From Pseudonocardia sp. (GTDB taxonomy: Bacteria > Actinomycetota > Actinomycetes > Mycobacteriales > Pseudonocardiaceae), in contig JASLAP010000586.1 of NCBI GenBank assembly GCA_030147065.1, positions 1 through 7,808 on the forward strand: a stretch of 7,808 bases of DNA, given 5' to 3'. Positions 1-5,973 of the stretch are shown here, one piece after another. How positions within the stretch are numbered: the first letter of the stretch is position 1; each line of letters opens with the position of its first letter. A program made the position numbers and the translations under genes. The notes under the pieces were generated by a model, which was given only the letters and a program-made list of their open reading frames with translations, did not search any database and was not told where the DNA came from.

Positions 1-1
1 C

Positions 2-565
2 GGGCAGATCGTCTTCGACGGAGCGCCATTGCCGGCCGAGGGCAAGGCCCTGGCCAGGCTCCGCAGCGACGTGGGAATGGTCTTCCAGAGCTTCAATCTC
101 TTCGCGCACAAGACGATCCTCGACAACGTCACCCTGGCCCCGCTCAAGGTGCGCAAGATGAACAAGGGCGAGGCCGAGAAGCGGGGGATGGAGCTGCTGG
201 AGCGGGTCGGGATCGCCAACCAGCGCGACAAGTACCCGGCCCAGCTGTCCGGCGGCCAGCAGCAGCGGGCCGCCATCGCCCGCGCCCTGGCGATGAAGCC
301 GAAGGTGATGCTGTTCGACGAGCCCACCTCCGCCCTCGACCCGGAGATGGTCAACGAGGTCCTCGACGTGATGACCGCCCTGGCCAAGGAGGGCATGACC
401 ATGCTCGTGGTCACCCACGAGATGGGCTTCGCCCGGCGGGCCGCGCACCGGGTGGTGTTCATGTCCGACGGCGAGATCGTCGAGGACGCCGCCCCCGAGG
501 CCTTCTTCTCGAACCCCACGTCAGACCGCGCCAAGGACTTCCTCGGCAAGATCCTCACGCACTGA
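2..565 (+). CDS. gluA: Glutamate-type ABC importer, ATP-binding subunit (5' truncated)
   Basis: This is the cytoplasmic ATPase that powers uptake of glutamate or a related polar amino acid. The reading frame is open from base 2 and gives 187 visible residues; the start codon and the Walker A (P-loop) lie before the window. Family members are about 240 residues, so roughly 55 are missing. Visible motifs in order are the Q-loop (VFQSFNLF, Gln at visible residue 29), the ABC signature LSGGQQQR (82-89), Walker B VMLFDEP with Asp106-Glu107, the D-loop SALD, and the switch His139 in VVTHEM. The HKTILDNVT and DRAKDFLGKIL segments are typical of the PAAT (polar amino acid) group, and the whole resembles Corynebacterium GluA. 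It is followed after 50 bp by the binding-protein gene and then two permeases, the gluABCD order. Exact substrate specificity (glutamate versus glutamine or aspartate) is inferred from family and gene order, not shown. Confidence 0.95.
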   Translation, partial: GQIVFDGAPLPAEGKALARLRSDVGMVFQSFNLFAHKTILDNVTLAPLKVRKMNKGEAEKRGMELLERVGIANQRDKYPAQLSGGQQQRAAIARALAMKPKVMLFDEPTSALDPEMVNEVLDVMTALAKEGMTMLVVTHEMGFARRAAHRVVFMSDGEIVEDAAPEAFFSNPTSDRAKDFLGKILTH

Positions 566-597
566 CGCGACACCGCCGGAACCCCCATCCGCTCCAC

Positions 598-604
598 GGA
601 AGGA
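598..604 (+). promoter_or_regulatory. Ribosome binding site of gluB
   Basis: GGAAGGA lies 11 nt before the ATG at 616 and supports that start. The 50-bp gap between gluA and gluB shows no obvious promoter or hairpin, so gluB is probably read through from gluA. Confidence 0.65.
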
Positions 605-615
605 CCAGCACGATC

Positions 616-1515
616 ATGCGTCTGACCCACACCTTCAGGCTCGCCGCGGTCGCGGCGGCCCTGGCACTCGCCGCGACCGCCTGCGGCGGTGGCGGGGAGT
701 CCCAGCTCGGCTCGGACGCCCCCGAGCCCTCGGTGGCCGAGGACGTCACCTTCGAGGCCGGTACCACCATGGCCGCGCTCGCCGAGGCCGACACGATCCG
801 CGTGGGCACCAAGTTCGACCAGCCGCTGTTCGGCGCGACCGGGCTGTCCGACCAGCCGGAGGGCTTCGACGTCGAGATCGCCAAGATCATCGCCGGGAAG
901 CTCGGCATCGAGCCGGACAAGATCACCTTCTCGGAGGCCCCGTCGGCCATCCGCGAGGAGGTCCTCGAGCAGGACCGCGTCGACATGGTGGTGGCCACCT
1001 ACACGATCAACGACCGGCGCAAGGAGCGGATCAGCTTCGCCGGGCCGTACTACGTGGCTGGCCAGGACCTGATGGTCGCCGCCGACAACACCACCATCAC
1101 CGGTCCGGACGCCCTGCGCGGCGCCAACGCCCGGGTCTGCTCGGTGGCCGGCTCCACCCCTTCGGAGACGATCAAGGAGTACGTCGACGAGGCCAACATC
1201 ACCCTGTTCGACGTGTACTCCAAGTGCGCCGACGCGCTGCGCACCGGCCAGGTCGACGCCGTCACCACCGACAACGTCATCCTGCTGGGCCTGATCGACC
1301 AGAGCCAGGGCGCGTTCAAGCTGGTGGGCCAGCCGTTCACCGAGGAGCCCTACGGCATCGGCATCAAGAAGGGCGACGTCGCCTTCTGCGAGTTCATCAA
1401 CGAGACCCTGCAGGAGGCCGTCGCCGACGGGTCCTACCAGGCTGCCTGGGAGGCCACCGCGGGCACGGTCGCCCCGGAGGCACCGACCCTGCCGCCGGCC
1501 GACGCCTGCAGCTGA
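616..1515 (+). CDS. gluB: Glutamate-binding lipoprotein of the ABC importer (SBP family 3)
   Basis: This is the extracytoplasmic solute-binding protein, 299 residues, that captures the amino acid and delivers it to the GluC/GluD channel. The N terminus is a lipoprotein signal peptide: a basic start, an Ala/Leu-rich core (9-20) and a lipobox ATAC with Cys23 as the lipid-anchor site. A flexible Gly/Ser/acidic linker follows to about residue 58. The mature fold carries family-3 motifs: IRVGTKFDQP (61-70), GFDVEIAKIIAGKLG (83-97), TYTINDRRKERISFAGPYY (128-146) and DAVTTDN (214-220). Cys175 (VCSVAGSTP) and Cys204 (YSKC) match a cysteine pair I recall in the corynebacterial GluB protein and may form a disulfide. 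Cys258 and Cys298 could form a second one, which is inference. The start is fixed by the signal peptide and a good ribosome site. Glutamate is the likely ligand by similarity and operon order. Confidence 0.95.
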   Translation: MRLTHTFRLAAVAAALALAATACGGGGESQLGSDAPEPSVAEDVTFEAGTTMAALAEADTIRVGTKFDQPLFGATGLSDQPEGFDVEIAKIIAGKLGIEPDKITFSEAPSAIREEVLEQDRVDMVVATYTINDRRKERISFAGPYYVAGQDLMVAADNTTITGPDALRGANARVCSVAGSTPSETIKEYVDEANITLFDVYSKCADALRTGQVDAVTTDNVILLGLIDQSQGAFKLVGQPFTEEPYGIGIKKGDVAFCEFINETLQEAVADGSYQAAWEATAGTVAPEAPTLPPADACS

Positions 1516-1529
1516 CGTCCGTCATGTGA

Positions 1530-1566
1530 CACCGGGGCCGGTCCCGCGAGGTGACCGGCCCCGGTG
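1530..1566 (+). other. Perfect 14-bp stem-loop between gluB and gluC
   Basis: The left arm 1530-1543 (CACCGGGGCCGGTC) pairs without mismatch with the right arm 1553-1566, leaving a 9-nt loop (1544-1552). The structure lies 15 nt after the gluB stop and ends 24 nt before the gluC start. No T-run follows. By analogy with hairpins after binding-protein genes in other ABC operons, it may stabilise the upstream mRNA or partly stop transcription, so that GluB is made in excess over the permeases. The structure is seen; its role is inferred. Confidence 0.8.
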
Positions 1567-1578
1567 CTGCACCGTGCC

Positions 1579-1585
1579 GAAAGGA
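1579..1585 (+). promoter_or_regulatory. Ribosome binding site that decides the gluC start
   Basis: GAAAGGA lies 5 nt before the GTG at 1591. It argues against the longer in-frame GTG at 1564, which would sit inside the intercistronic hairpin and has no comparable ribosome site before it. Confidence 0.7.
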
Positions 1586-1590
1586 CCGCC

Positions 1591-2241
1591 GTGGGCGTCA
1601 TAGTCGAGCAGTTCCCGCTCTACGTGCAGGGCTTCTGGGGGACGGTGCAGATCTGCATCTTCTCCGCGATCGGCGCCCTGATCATCGGCACGATCCTGGC
1701 CGGGTTCCGGGTCTCACCGGTGCCGCCGCTGCGCGCTGTCGGCGCGGCCTGGGTGACGGTCTTCCGCAACACCCCGCTGGCCGTCGTGCTGTTCGCGTTC
1801 GCGTTCGGCCTGCCCGAGATCGGGATCAACGGCCAGTACTTCTGGTTCGGCGTCGCCGGGCTCACCGCCTACACCTCGGCGTTCGTCTGCGAGGCGGTCC
1901 GCTCGGGCATCGGCTCGGTGTCGGCCGGCCAGGCCGAGGCGGCCCGGGCGGTCGGGCTGACCTTCTCCCAGTCGCTGTCGCTGATCGTGCTGCCGCAGGC
2001 CCTGCGCACGGTGGTCCCGCCGCTGGGCAGCGTGATCATCGCAATGATCAAGAACTCGGCGATCGTCGGCGCGTTCGGCGTCGGCGGCGACCTGTTCTCC
2101 GTCGGCATCCAGCTCGGCTCGGCCCAGGGCTACGCGGCGGTCGGTGTCCTCACCGGCGTGCTGCTGGGCTACCTCGTCCTCACCATCCCGGCCGGGCTGT
2201 TGCTCGGCGTCCTCGAGCGGAAGGTGGCGATCGCGCGATGA
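1591..2241 (+). CDS. gluC: Glutamate ABC importer permease GluC
   Basis: This is one of the two membrane subunits of the importer, 216 residues from the chosen GTG. A GTG at 1564 would add nine residues but lies in a hairpin, while 1591 has GAAAGGA 5 nt upstream. Hydrophobic segments suggest about five transmembrane helices, near residues 14-38, 60-78, 84-104, 141-165 and 183-208. The amino-acid-permease signature FRNTPL is at 58-63. The cytoplasmic EAA loop that docks on the ATPase is at about 113-139 (GQAEAARAVGL, then LPQALR). These are hallmarks of the HisM/GlnP-type permease family. The stop codon overlaps the gluD start by four bases (ATGA), which suggests translational coupling and an even GluC:GluD ratio. 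The second permease downstream and the binding protein upstream support a heterodimeric channel. Confidence 0.93.
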   Translation: MGVIVEQFPLYVQGFWGTVQICIFSAIGALIIGTILAGFRVSPVPPLRAVGAAWVTVFRNTPLAVVLFAFAFGLPEIGINGQYFWFGVAGLTAYTSAFVCEAVRSGIGSVSAGQAEAARAVGLTFSQSLSLIVLPQALRTVVPPLGSVIIAMIKNSAIVGAFGVGGDLFSVGIQLGSAQGYAAVGVLTGVLLGYLVLTIPAGLLLGVLERKVAIAR

Positions 2242-3104
2242 CCACGGTCCTGTTCGACGCGCCCGGACCGGCCGCCCGCCGGCGCACCCTGATCTCCAGC
2301 GTCGTCGCCGGCGTGATCGTCGCCGGGGTGATCGTCCTGGTGCTCGTGCGGCTGGGGCAGAACGGCCAGTTCGCCGGCGAGCGGTGGTCGCCGCTGTTCA
2401 ACCCGGTCGACGCCGACTTCGTCGCGGTGTGGACGCTGCTGGGCAACGCGCTGGTCGCCACGCTGACCGCGGCCGGACTGACGCTGGTCTTCGCGCTGAC
2501 CATCGGCACCGCGCTGGCGGTCGCCCGGGTCACCGCGGCGCCGTGGTACCGGTGGCTGATCGTCGGGCTGGTCGAGCTGCTGCGCGGCACCCCGGTGGTC
2601 ATCGCGATCTTCTTCGCGGCCCGGGTGCTGCCCGAGGTCGGGATCTCGCTGCCGCTGCTGTGGTACCTGGTGATCGGGCTGACCGCGTACAACTGCGTGA
2701 TCATCGCCGAGATCATCCGGGCGGGCATCCAGTCGCTGCCGCGCGGCCAGTCCGAGGCCGGCTACTCGCTGGGCCTGACCCGCGGCCAGGTGCTCGGCTC
2801 GATCCTGCTGCCGCAGGCGTTCCGGGTGATGCTGCCGGCGCTGATCAGCCAGCTGGTGGTGATCGTGAAGGACACCTCGCTCGGCTTCATCATCACCTAC
2901 CAGGAGTTCGTCCGGACCGCGAACCTGATGATCCAGGAGCTGCGCAACCCGATCCAGGTCTACCTGCTCGTCGCGATCATCTTCATCCTGATCAACTACG
3001 CGCTGGGCAAGCTCGCCGAGTACACCGAGCGGCGGCTGTCCCGGTCGAGCGCGACCTCCGCCCCGGCCGAGACGGAGACCGAACCGGCCGCGGTCGGCGG
3101 CTGA
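2238..3104 (+). CDS. gluD: Glutamate ABC importer permease GluD
   Basis: This is the second membrane subunit, 288 residues, starting at the ATG that overlaps the gluC stop as ATGA (2238-2241). The N-terminal 20 residues are basic and cytoplasmic-looking (GPAARRRTLI). A first transmembrane helix (about 20-38) and an external loop with FAGERWSPLFNP follow. The core has further helices near 66-95, 104-129, 138-160, 195-218 and 240-256. The family signature LRGTPVV is at 115-121, and the EAA loop at about 169-196 reads RGQSEAGYSLGL then LLPQAFR. The extra N-terminal helix and length match GluD rather than GluC in corynebacterial systems. The last 25 residues are a low-complexity Ser/Ala/Glu tail, probably disordered. 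It is the last gene of the operon, with its stop only 10 bp from the stop of the opposing peptidase gene. Confidence 0.93.
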   Translation: MTTVLFDAPGPAARRRTLISSVVAGVIVAGVIVLVLVRLGQNGQFAGERWSPLFNPVDADFVAVWTLLGNALVATLTAAGLTLVFALTIGTALAVARVTAAPWYRWLIVGLVELLRGTPVVIAIFFAARVLPEVGISLPLLWYLVIGLTAYNCVIIAEIIRAGIQSLPRGQSEAGYSLGLTRGQVLGSILLPQAFRVMLPALISQLVVIVKDTSLGFIITYQEFVRTANLMIQELRNPIQVYLLVAIIFILINYALGKLAEYTERRLSRSSATSAPAETETEPAAVGG

Positions 3105-3119
3105 CCCCCGCCGGTCAGC
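3100..3119. terminator. Palindrome spanning two convergent stop codons; possible weak bidirectional terminator
   Basis: GCTGACC (3100-3106) pairs perfectly with GGTCAGC (3113-3119) around a 6-nt loop. The TGA of gluD (3102-3104) and the TGA of the peptidase (3117-3115, minus strand) lie symmetrically in the two arms. An outer repeat GAACCG (3081-3086) / CGGTTC (3119-3124) could extend the fold imperfectly. There is no T-run. A 7-bp stem is modest for a terminator, but this is the only structured element between the two convergent units. Confidence 0.4.
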
Positions 3120-5112
3120 GGTTCTCCAGCCGCACCGGTTCGATGCCCTCCCCGGCCGGCAGCTCGAAGCCGAGCACCTGGCCGTAGAAGCTCAGCTCGG
3201 CGTCGAGCGCGCGGCGGATGTTCTCCGCCCGGCGGAAGCCGTGCTGCTCGCCCTCGAACAGCAGGTAGCCGACCGGGACCCCGCGCTCGCGCAGCGCCGC
3301 CACGATCAGCTCGCTCTGCGCCGGTGGCACGATCTCGTCCTCGCTGCCCTGCAGCACCAGCAGCGGGCGGCGCAGCAGGTCGACGTGGTGGATCGGCGAG
3401 CGGGCCCGGTACACGTCGCGGGCCTGCGGGTAGGGCCCGACCAGCCGGTCGAGGTAGCGGCTCTCGAACTTGTGCGTGTCGGCGGCCAACGCCTCCAGGT
3501 CGGCCACCCCGAAGTGGCTGGCCCCGGCGGCGAACGGGGTGTCCTCCCGGGCCAGCGCGGCCAGCGTGGTGTAGCCGCCGGCCGAGCCCCCGCGGATGCA
3601 CAGCCTGGCCGGGTCCACCCGGCCCCGGGCGGCCAGCCACGCCGCGGCGGCCAGGCAGTCGGCCACGTCGATCACGCCCCACTGGCCGAGCAGTTCCTCC
3701 CGGTAGGACCGGCCGTAGCCGGTGGACCCGCCGTAGTCCACGTCGACGACCGCGAAGCCGCGGCTGGTCCAGTACTGCACGCCGGCGTTGAGCACCGGCG
3801 ACGCCGCCGAGGTGGGCCCGCCGTGGATCATCACCAGCAGCGGGGGCAGCTCGCCGGGCGGGCCGGTCCGGTCGGGGTTGGCCGGCGGGTAGAACAGCGC
3901 GTGCGCGGTGCGCGCGGCGCCGTCGGCGTCCGCCGAGGCGAAGCTGATCGGTTCGGGCACCGACAGGTACCCCGGGTCCACCCCGAGGTCCCGCGGGGCG
4001 CGCAACGTGGTCAGCCGCGGACCGGTCGAGCCGCCGTCGGCCGCGGCTTCCGGCAGGTCGATGCGGAACACCCCGGTCTCCGCGGTCGGGCTGCCCGCCA
4101 CCACCACCAGCGCACCGTCAGGCAGTGCGCGCAGGGCGGCCACCGAGGAGAAGCCGACGTCCAGGTCGGTGATCGTGCCGTCAGCGGTCCGCACCGCCAG
4201 CCGGTCGTAGCCGGCGCTGCGCCGGGCGAAGGCGACCGCGCCCTCGGGCAGGAAGTCGTAGCGGGCCGGGCCCAGCAACCAGTCCGGCCCGCCGATCTCG
4301 GCGGCGGTGCTCACCACCGGCTGGATGTCCGTGCCGGGCACCCAGCGGTAGAGGTTCCACCAGCCGGAGCGGTCGCTGACGAACCACAGCGACCCGTCCG
4401 GGTGCCAGCGCGGCTCGGAGACCGACTCCCCCGGTCCGCCGGCCACCACGGTGTCCTCGCCGGTGGCCAGCTCGCGCACCACCAGCGCGGTGGAGTCCCA
4501 CGGCATCGACGGGTGGTCCCACTGCACCCAGGCCAGCACCTCGCCGTCCGGGCTCAGCCGCGGCGAGGCGACGAAGTCCGGGCCGGTGACCAGCACCTCG
4601 GGCTCGGACGGGGCGTGCGCGTCGAGCCGGACGACCTCGTTCACGACCTCGGTCGCGGCCGGGCCGTGGTGCCGCTCCCGGACGCAGACCATCGTCCGCC
4701 CGTCCGGGGCGAGCTCGCCGTCGGCGAAGCGGTCGCCGCGCGGGCGGGCCGGTTCCGGGGTGAGCGGCTGCGGGCTCCCGCCCGGCGCCAGCCGGTACAG
4801 CCGCTGATCGGTCCACTCGGCGAACCAGACGACGCCGTCGTGCACCCACCACGCCGCCCCGCCGTACTCGTGCACCGCGGTGCGCGCGCTCATCCCGGCC
4901 GGCAGCAGGTCGGTCGTGCTGCCGTCGGCCGCGCGGCGGACCAGCTGGACGCGCCCCTCGTCGGCGGGCCGGCCCTCCGACCAGACCGGGTCGGCGCCGT
5001 CGACGCGCAGCTCGCCCAGCCGCACCGCGGCGGCGACGACGAGCTCGGAGGTGATCGGGGTGGGCCAGGAGCCGTAGGGAGCGGTGGTCGTCGCGGCAGT
5101 CACAGCGTGCAC
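3115..5112 (-). CDS. S9-family serine peptidase (prolyl oligopeptidase / acylaminoacyl peptidase type)
   Basis: This is a cytoplasmic-type serine peptidase or acyl-aminoacyl hydrolase of 665 residues, with no signal peptide. Residues 1 to about 400 have the repeated SPDG/HPDG-type blades of an N-terminal beta-propeller (LAPDGRTM, LSPDGEVLAW, WHPDGSLWFVSD). From about 420 comes the alpha/beta hydrolase domain. This has the oxyanion motif HGGPTS (430-435), the nucleophile Ser510 in RGGSAGG, Asp592 in QGSEDEIVPP and His624 in EGEQHGF. The Ser-Asp-His order and spacing of about 82 and 32 residues are normal for S9, so the enzyme looks intact. The start is a GTG 1 nt after the stop of the thioredoxin-like gene, which suggests translational coupling. 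A GTG three codons further on is an alternative. Substrates are probably short or N-acylated peptides; the exact specificity cannot be read from the sequence. Confidence 0.93.
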   Translation of the reverse strand: MHAVTAATTTAPYGSWPTPITSELVVAAAVRLGELRVDGADPVWSEGRPADEGRVQLVRRAADGSTTDLLPAGMSARTAVHEYGGAAWWVHDGVVWFAEWTDQRLYRLAPGGSPQPLTPEPARPRGDRFADGELAPDGRTMVCVRERHHGPAATEVVNEVVRLDAHAPSEPEVLVTGPDFVASPRLSPDGEVLAWVQWDHPSMPWDSTALVVRELATGEDTVVAGGPGESVSEPRWHPDGSLWFVSDRSGWWNLYRWVPGTDIQPVVSTAAEIGGPDWLLGPARYDFLPEGAVAFARRSAGYDRLAVRTADGTITDLDVGFSSVAALRALPDGALVVVAGSPTAETGVFRIDLPEAAADGGSTGPRLTTLRAPRDLGVDPGYLSVPEPISFASADADGAARTAHALFYPPANPDRTGPPGELPPLLVMIHGGPTSAASPVLNAGVQYWTSRGFAVVDVDYGGSTGYGRSYREELLGQWGVIDVADCLAAAAWLAARGRVDPARLCIRGGSAGGYTTLAALAREDTPFAAGASHFGVADLEALAADTHKFESRYLDRLVGPYPQARDVYRARSPIHHVDLLRRPLLVLQGSEDEIVPPAQSELIVAALRERGVPVGYLLFEGEQHGFRRAENIRRALDAELSFYGQVLGFELPAGEGIEPVRLENR

Positions 5113-5113
5113 G

Positions 5114-5512
5114 CTAGTGCGGATCCCGGTCGGAGGGCTCCTCCGCCGCGGTGTCCGCGCGCCCGGGGCGCGGCCCCCGTCGGTGCCCGCGGTCGCGGCG
5201 GGTCCGCAGTGCCGACCACAGCAGCCCGGCCGCCTCCCGCGCCCCTCCCGGACGCACCACCGGCAGCACGCCGACGGCTCCGGTCAGCCCGGTCCACCAG
5301 CGGATCGAGCCGTCCCCGCGGACCGTGCCCACCGCCGGCGCGGCGCAGGACCGGACGGGCATCGGCAGCGTCGGGTAGGTGGTGGCCAGCGCGGCGTCGC
5401 GGCAGGACCGCACCCGCACCGGTACCCGGACCAGGTCCGGCAGCTCCCGGGCGATCGCCGAGCAGTTCGGGCAGGCCACGTCGTAGACCACGACGACCTC
5501 GACGGTCCGCAC
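5114..5512 (-). CDS. Small thioredoxin-like protein with CPNC motif, function unknown
   Basis: The product is 132 residues from the GTG at 5512. After a beta-strand (VEVVVVYD) comes CPNC (Cys14-Cys17) and a helix-like stretch (SAIARELPDLV), the layout of a thioredoxin-fold or DCC/DUF393-like redox site. Further cysteines occur in two similar contexts, VRSC at Cys37 and Cys56. The segment TVRGDGSIRWWTGLTGAVGVLP recalls the substrate-side half of such folds. The Arg-rich C-terminal 30 residues look disordered. Strong G/C bias at third positions supports this frame over competing ones. The frame stays open upstream, but those residues lack redox-fold features, and the GTG at 5512 puts the CxxC at the usual distance from the N terminus. 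The stop is 1 nt before the peptidase start, so the two probably form one transcription unit. I do not recognise a named family and do not assign an enzyme activity. Confidence 0.7.
   Translation of the reverse strand: MRTVEVVVVYDVACPNCSAIARELPDLVRVPVRVRSCRDAALATTYPTLPMPVRSCAAPAVGTVRGDGSIRWWTGLTGAVGVLPVVRPGGAREAAGLLWSALRTRRDRGHRRGPRPGRADTAAEEPSDRDPH
5131..5145 (-). other. Small hairpin near the end of the thioredoxin-like gene, upstream of the peptidase start
   Basis: Read on the minus strand, CGGAGG-AGC-CCTCCG is a perfect 6-bp, all G/C-rich stem with a 3-nt loop. It contains the only strong Shine-Dalgarno-like run (GGAGGAG) before the peptidase GTG, but that run is 25 nt away, too far for normal use. 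It may be chance in GC-rich coding DNA. Confidence 0.35.
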
Positions 5513-5582
5513 CCGCCCAGCATGGCAAAGTGGTCCTGCGCGACGGCCACGCGGTCCGCGCACGACCACGGGAGGCGTCCAG
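5513..5582. promoter_or_regulatory. Divergent intergenic region, candidate promoters
   Basis: These 70 bp separate two divergent starts, so promoters for both genes could lie here. The only less GC-rich patch is around 5519-5535. On the minus strand CATGCT (5524-5519) ends 6 nt before the GTG at 5512. That fits the actinobacterial ANNNT-type -10 element placed for leaderless initiation, in line with the absence of a clear ribosome site there. On the plus strand CAAAGT (5526-5531) is a weak -10 candidate. No convincing -35 box is seen for either. Confidence 0.35.
5570..5575 (+). promoter_or_regulatory. Ribosome binding site of the 108-residue gene
   Basis: GGGAGG lies 7 nt before the ATG at 5583, a near-ideal spacing that fixes this start and supports the small gene as real. 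Confidence 0.7.
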
Positions 5583-5909
5583 ATGACCGACCGCACCCAG
5601 CCGCCGGACCCGCCCCCGGGCGGAGCCGGCGCCCCGGAGCCGATCGAGGCCGACATCGTCGAGCCGGATGCTCCGGAGGTGCCGTCCGCGCCGCCCCCGC
5701 CGCTGCCCCCGCCCGACTACGACGAGCACGGCGTGCCGAGCCTGGACTACGTCCGGGGCAAGATCGAGGGCCGGTACGCCACCAGCGTCGGCGCCGCGGA
5801 GCTGGCCGGGGAGAGCGCGGCCGGGCGCACGGTCGAGCAGGAGGAGGCCGAGCGCGCCGACAAGGCCCGGGCCAAGCTGGAGGAGATCCGGCGGTCGCTG
5901 GGGCGCTGA
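5583..5909 (+). CDS. Small proline-rich, charged protein of unknown function
   Basis: The product is 108 residues with a clear ribosome site. Residues 1-45 are a low-complexity Pro/Ala/Glu/Asp stretch with a run of prolines (37-44), probably disordered. Residues 46-75 form an ordered-looking core (YDEHGVPSLDYV, then KIEGRYATSVGAAELAG). Residues 82-107 are a highly charged predicted helix (Glu/Arg/Ala/Lys) ending in EEIRRSLGR, possibly a coiled coil. There is no signal peptide, membrane helix or cysteine, so it is probably cytoplasmic. Codon use matches the neighbours. The core looks like something conserved among actinobacteria rather than random, but I cannot name a family. It is divergent from the thioredoxin-like gene and convergent with sdhB, and it seems to be a single-gene unit. 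Confidence 0.75.
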   Translation: MTDRTQPPDPPPGGAGAPEPIEADIVEPDAPEVPSAPPPPLPPPDYDEHGVPSLDYVRGKIEGRYATSVGAAELAGESAAGRTVEQEEAERADKARAKLEEIRRSLGR

Positions 5910-5912
5910 GCC

Positions 5913-5962
5913 CGCGCACGGACCGGCCCCCGCCGCGGTGCTCGCGACGGGGGCCGGTGCGC
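5913..5962. terminator. Strong GC-rich hairpin between convergent genes, likely bidirectional terminator
   Basis: ACCGGCCCCCG (5922-5932) pairs perfectly with CGGGGGCCGGT (5948-5958), an 11-bp stem with a 15-nt loop. Beyond a 4-nt bulge, CGCGC at 5913-5917 can continue the stem with the GCGCG that begins just after the right arm. It lies in the 64 bp between the stop of the 108-residue gene and the stop of sdhB. There is no T-run on either side, which is common for actinobacterial terminators. Confidence 0.7.
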
Positions 5963-5973
5963 GTCCGGGCGGG

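Noticed and set aside
1551..2237. In-frame extension of gluD upstream of its ATG, overlapping all of gluC
   Set aside because: The extension translates to Arg/Gly/Pro-rich nonsense, while the gluC frame encodes a good permease. GluD starts at the ATGA overlap at 2238.
3241..5586. A 781-codon open frame on the plus strand opposite the peptidase gene
   Set aside because: It is antisense to an S9 peptidase with an intact catalytic triad. Its translation is a monotone Arg/Gly/Ala/Val/Pro mix with no fold. Long antisense frames are expected in GC-rich coding DNA.
5513..5656. Longer N terminus for the thioredoxin-like protein (start at 5656)
   Set aside because: The extra 48 residues are Gly/Pro/Arg-rich and overlap the start of the divergent 108-residue gene and its ribosome site. 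The GTG at 5512 places the CxxC motif normally.
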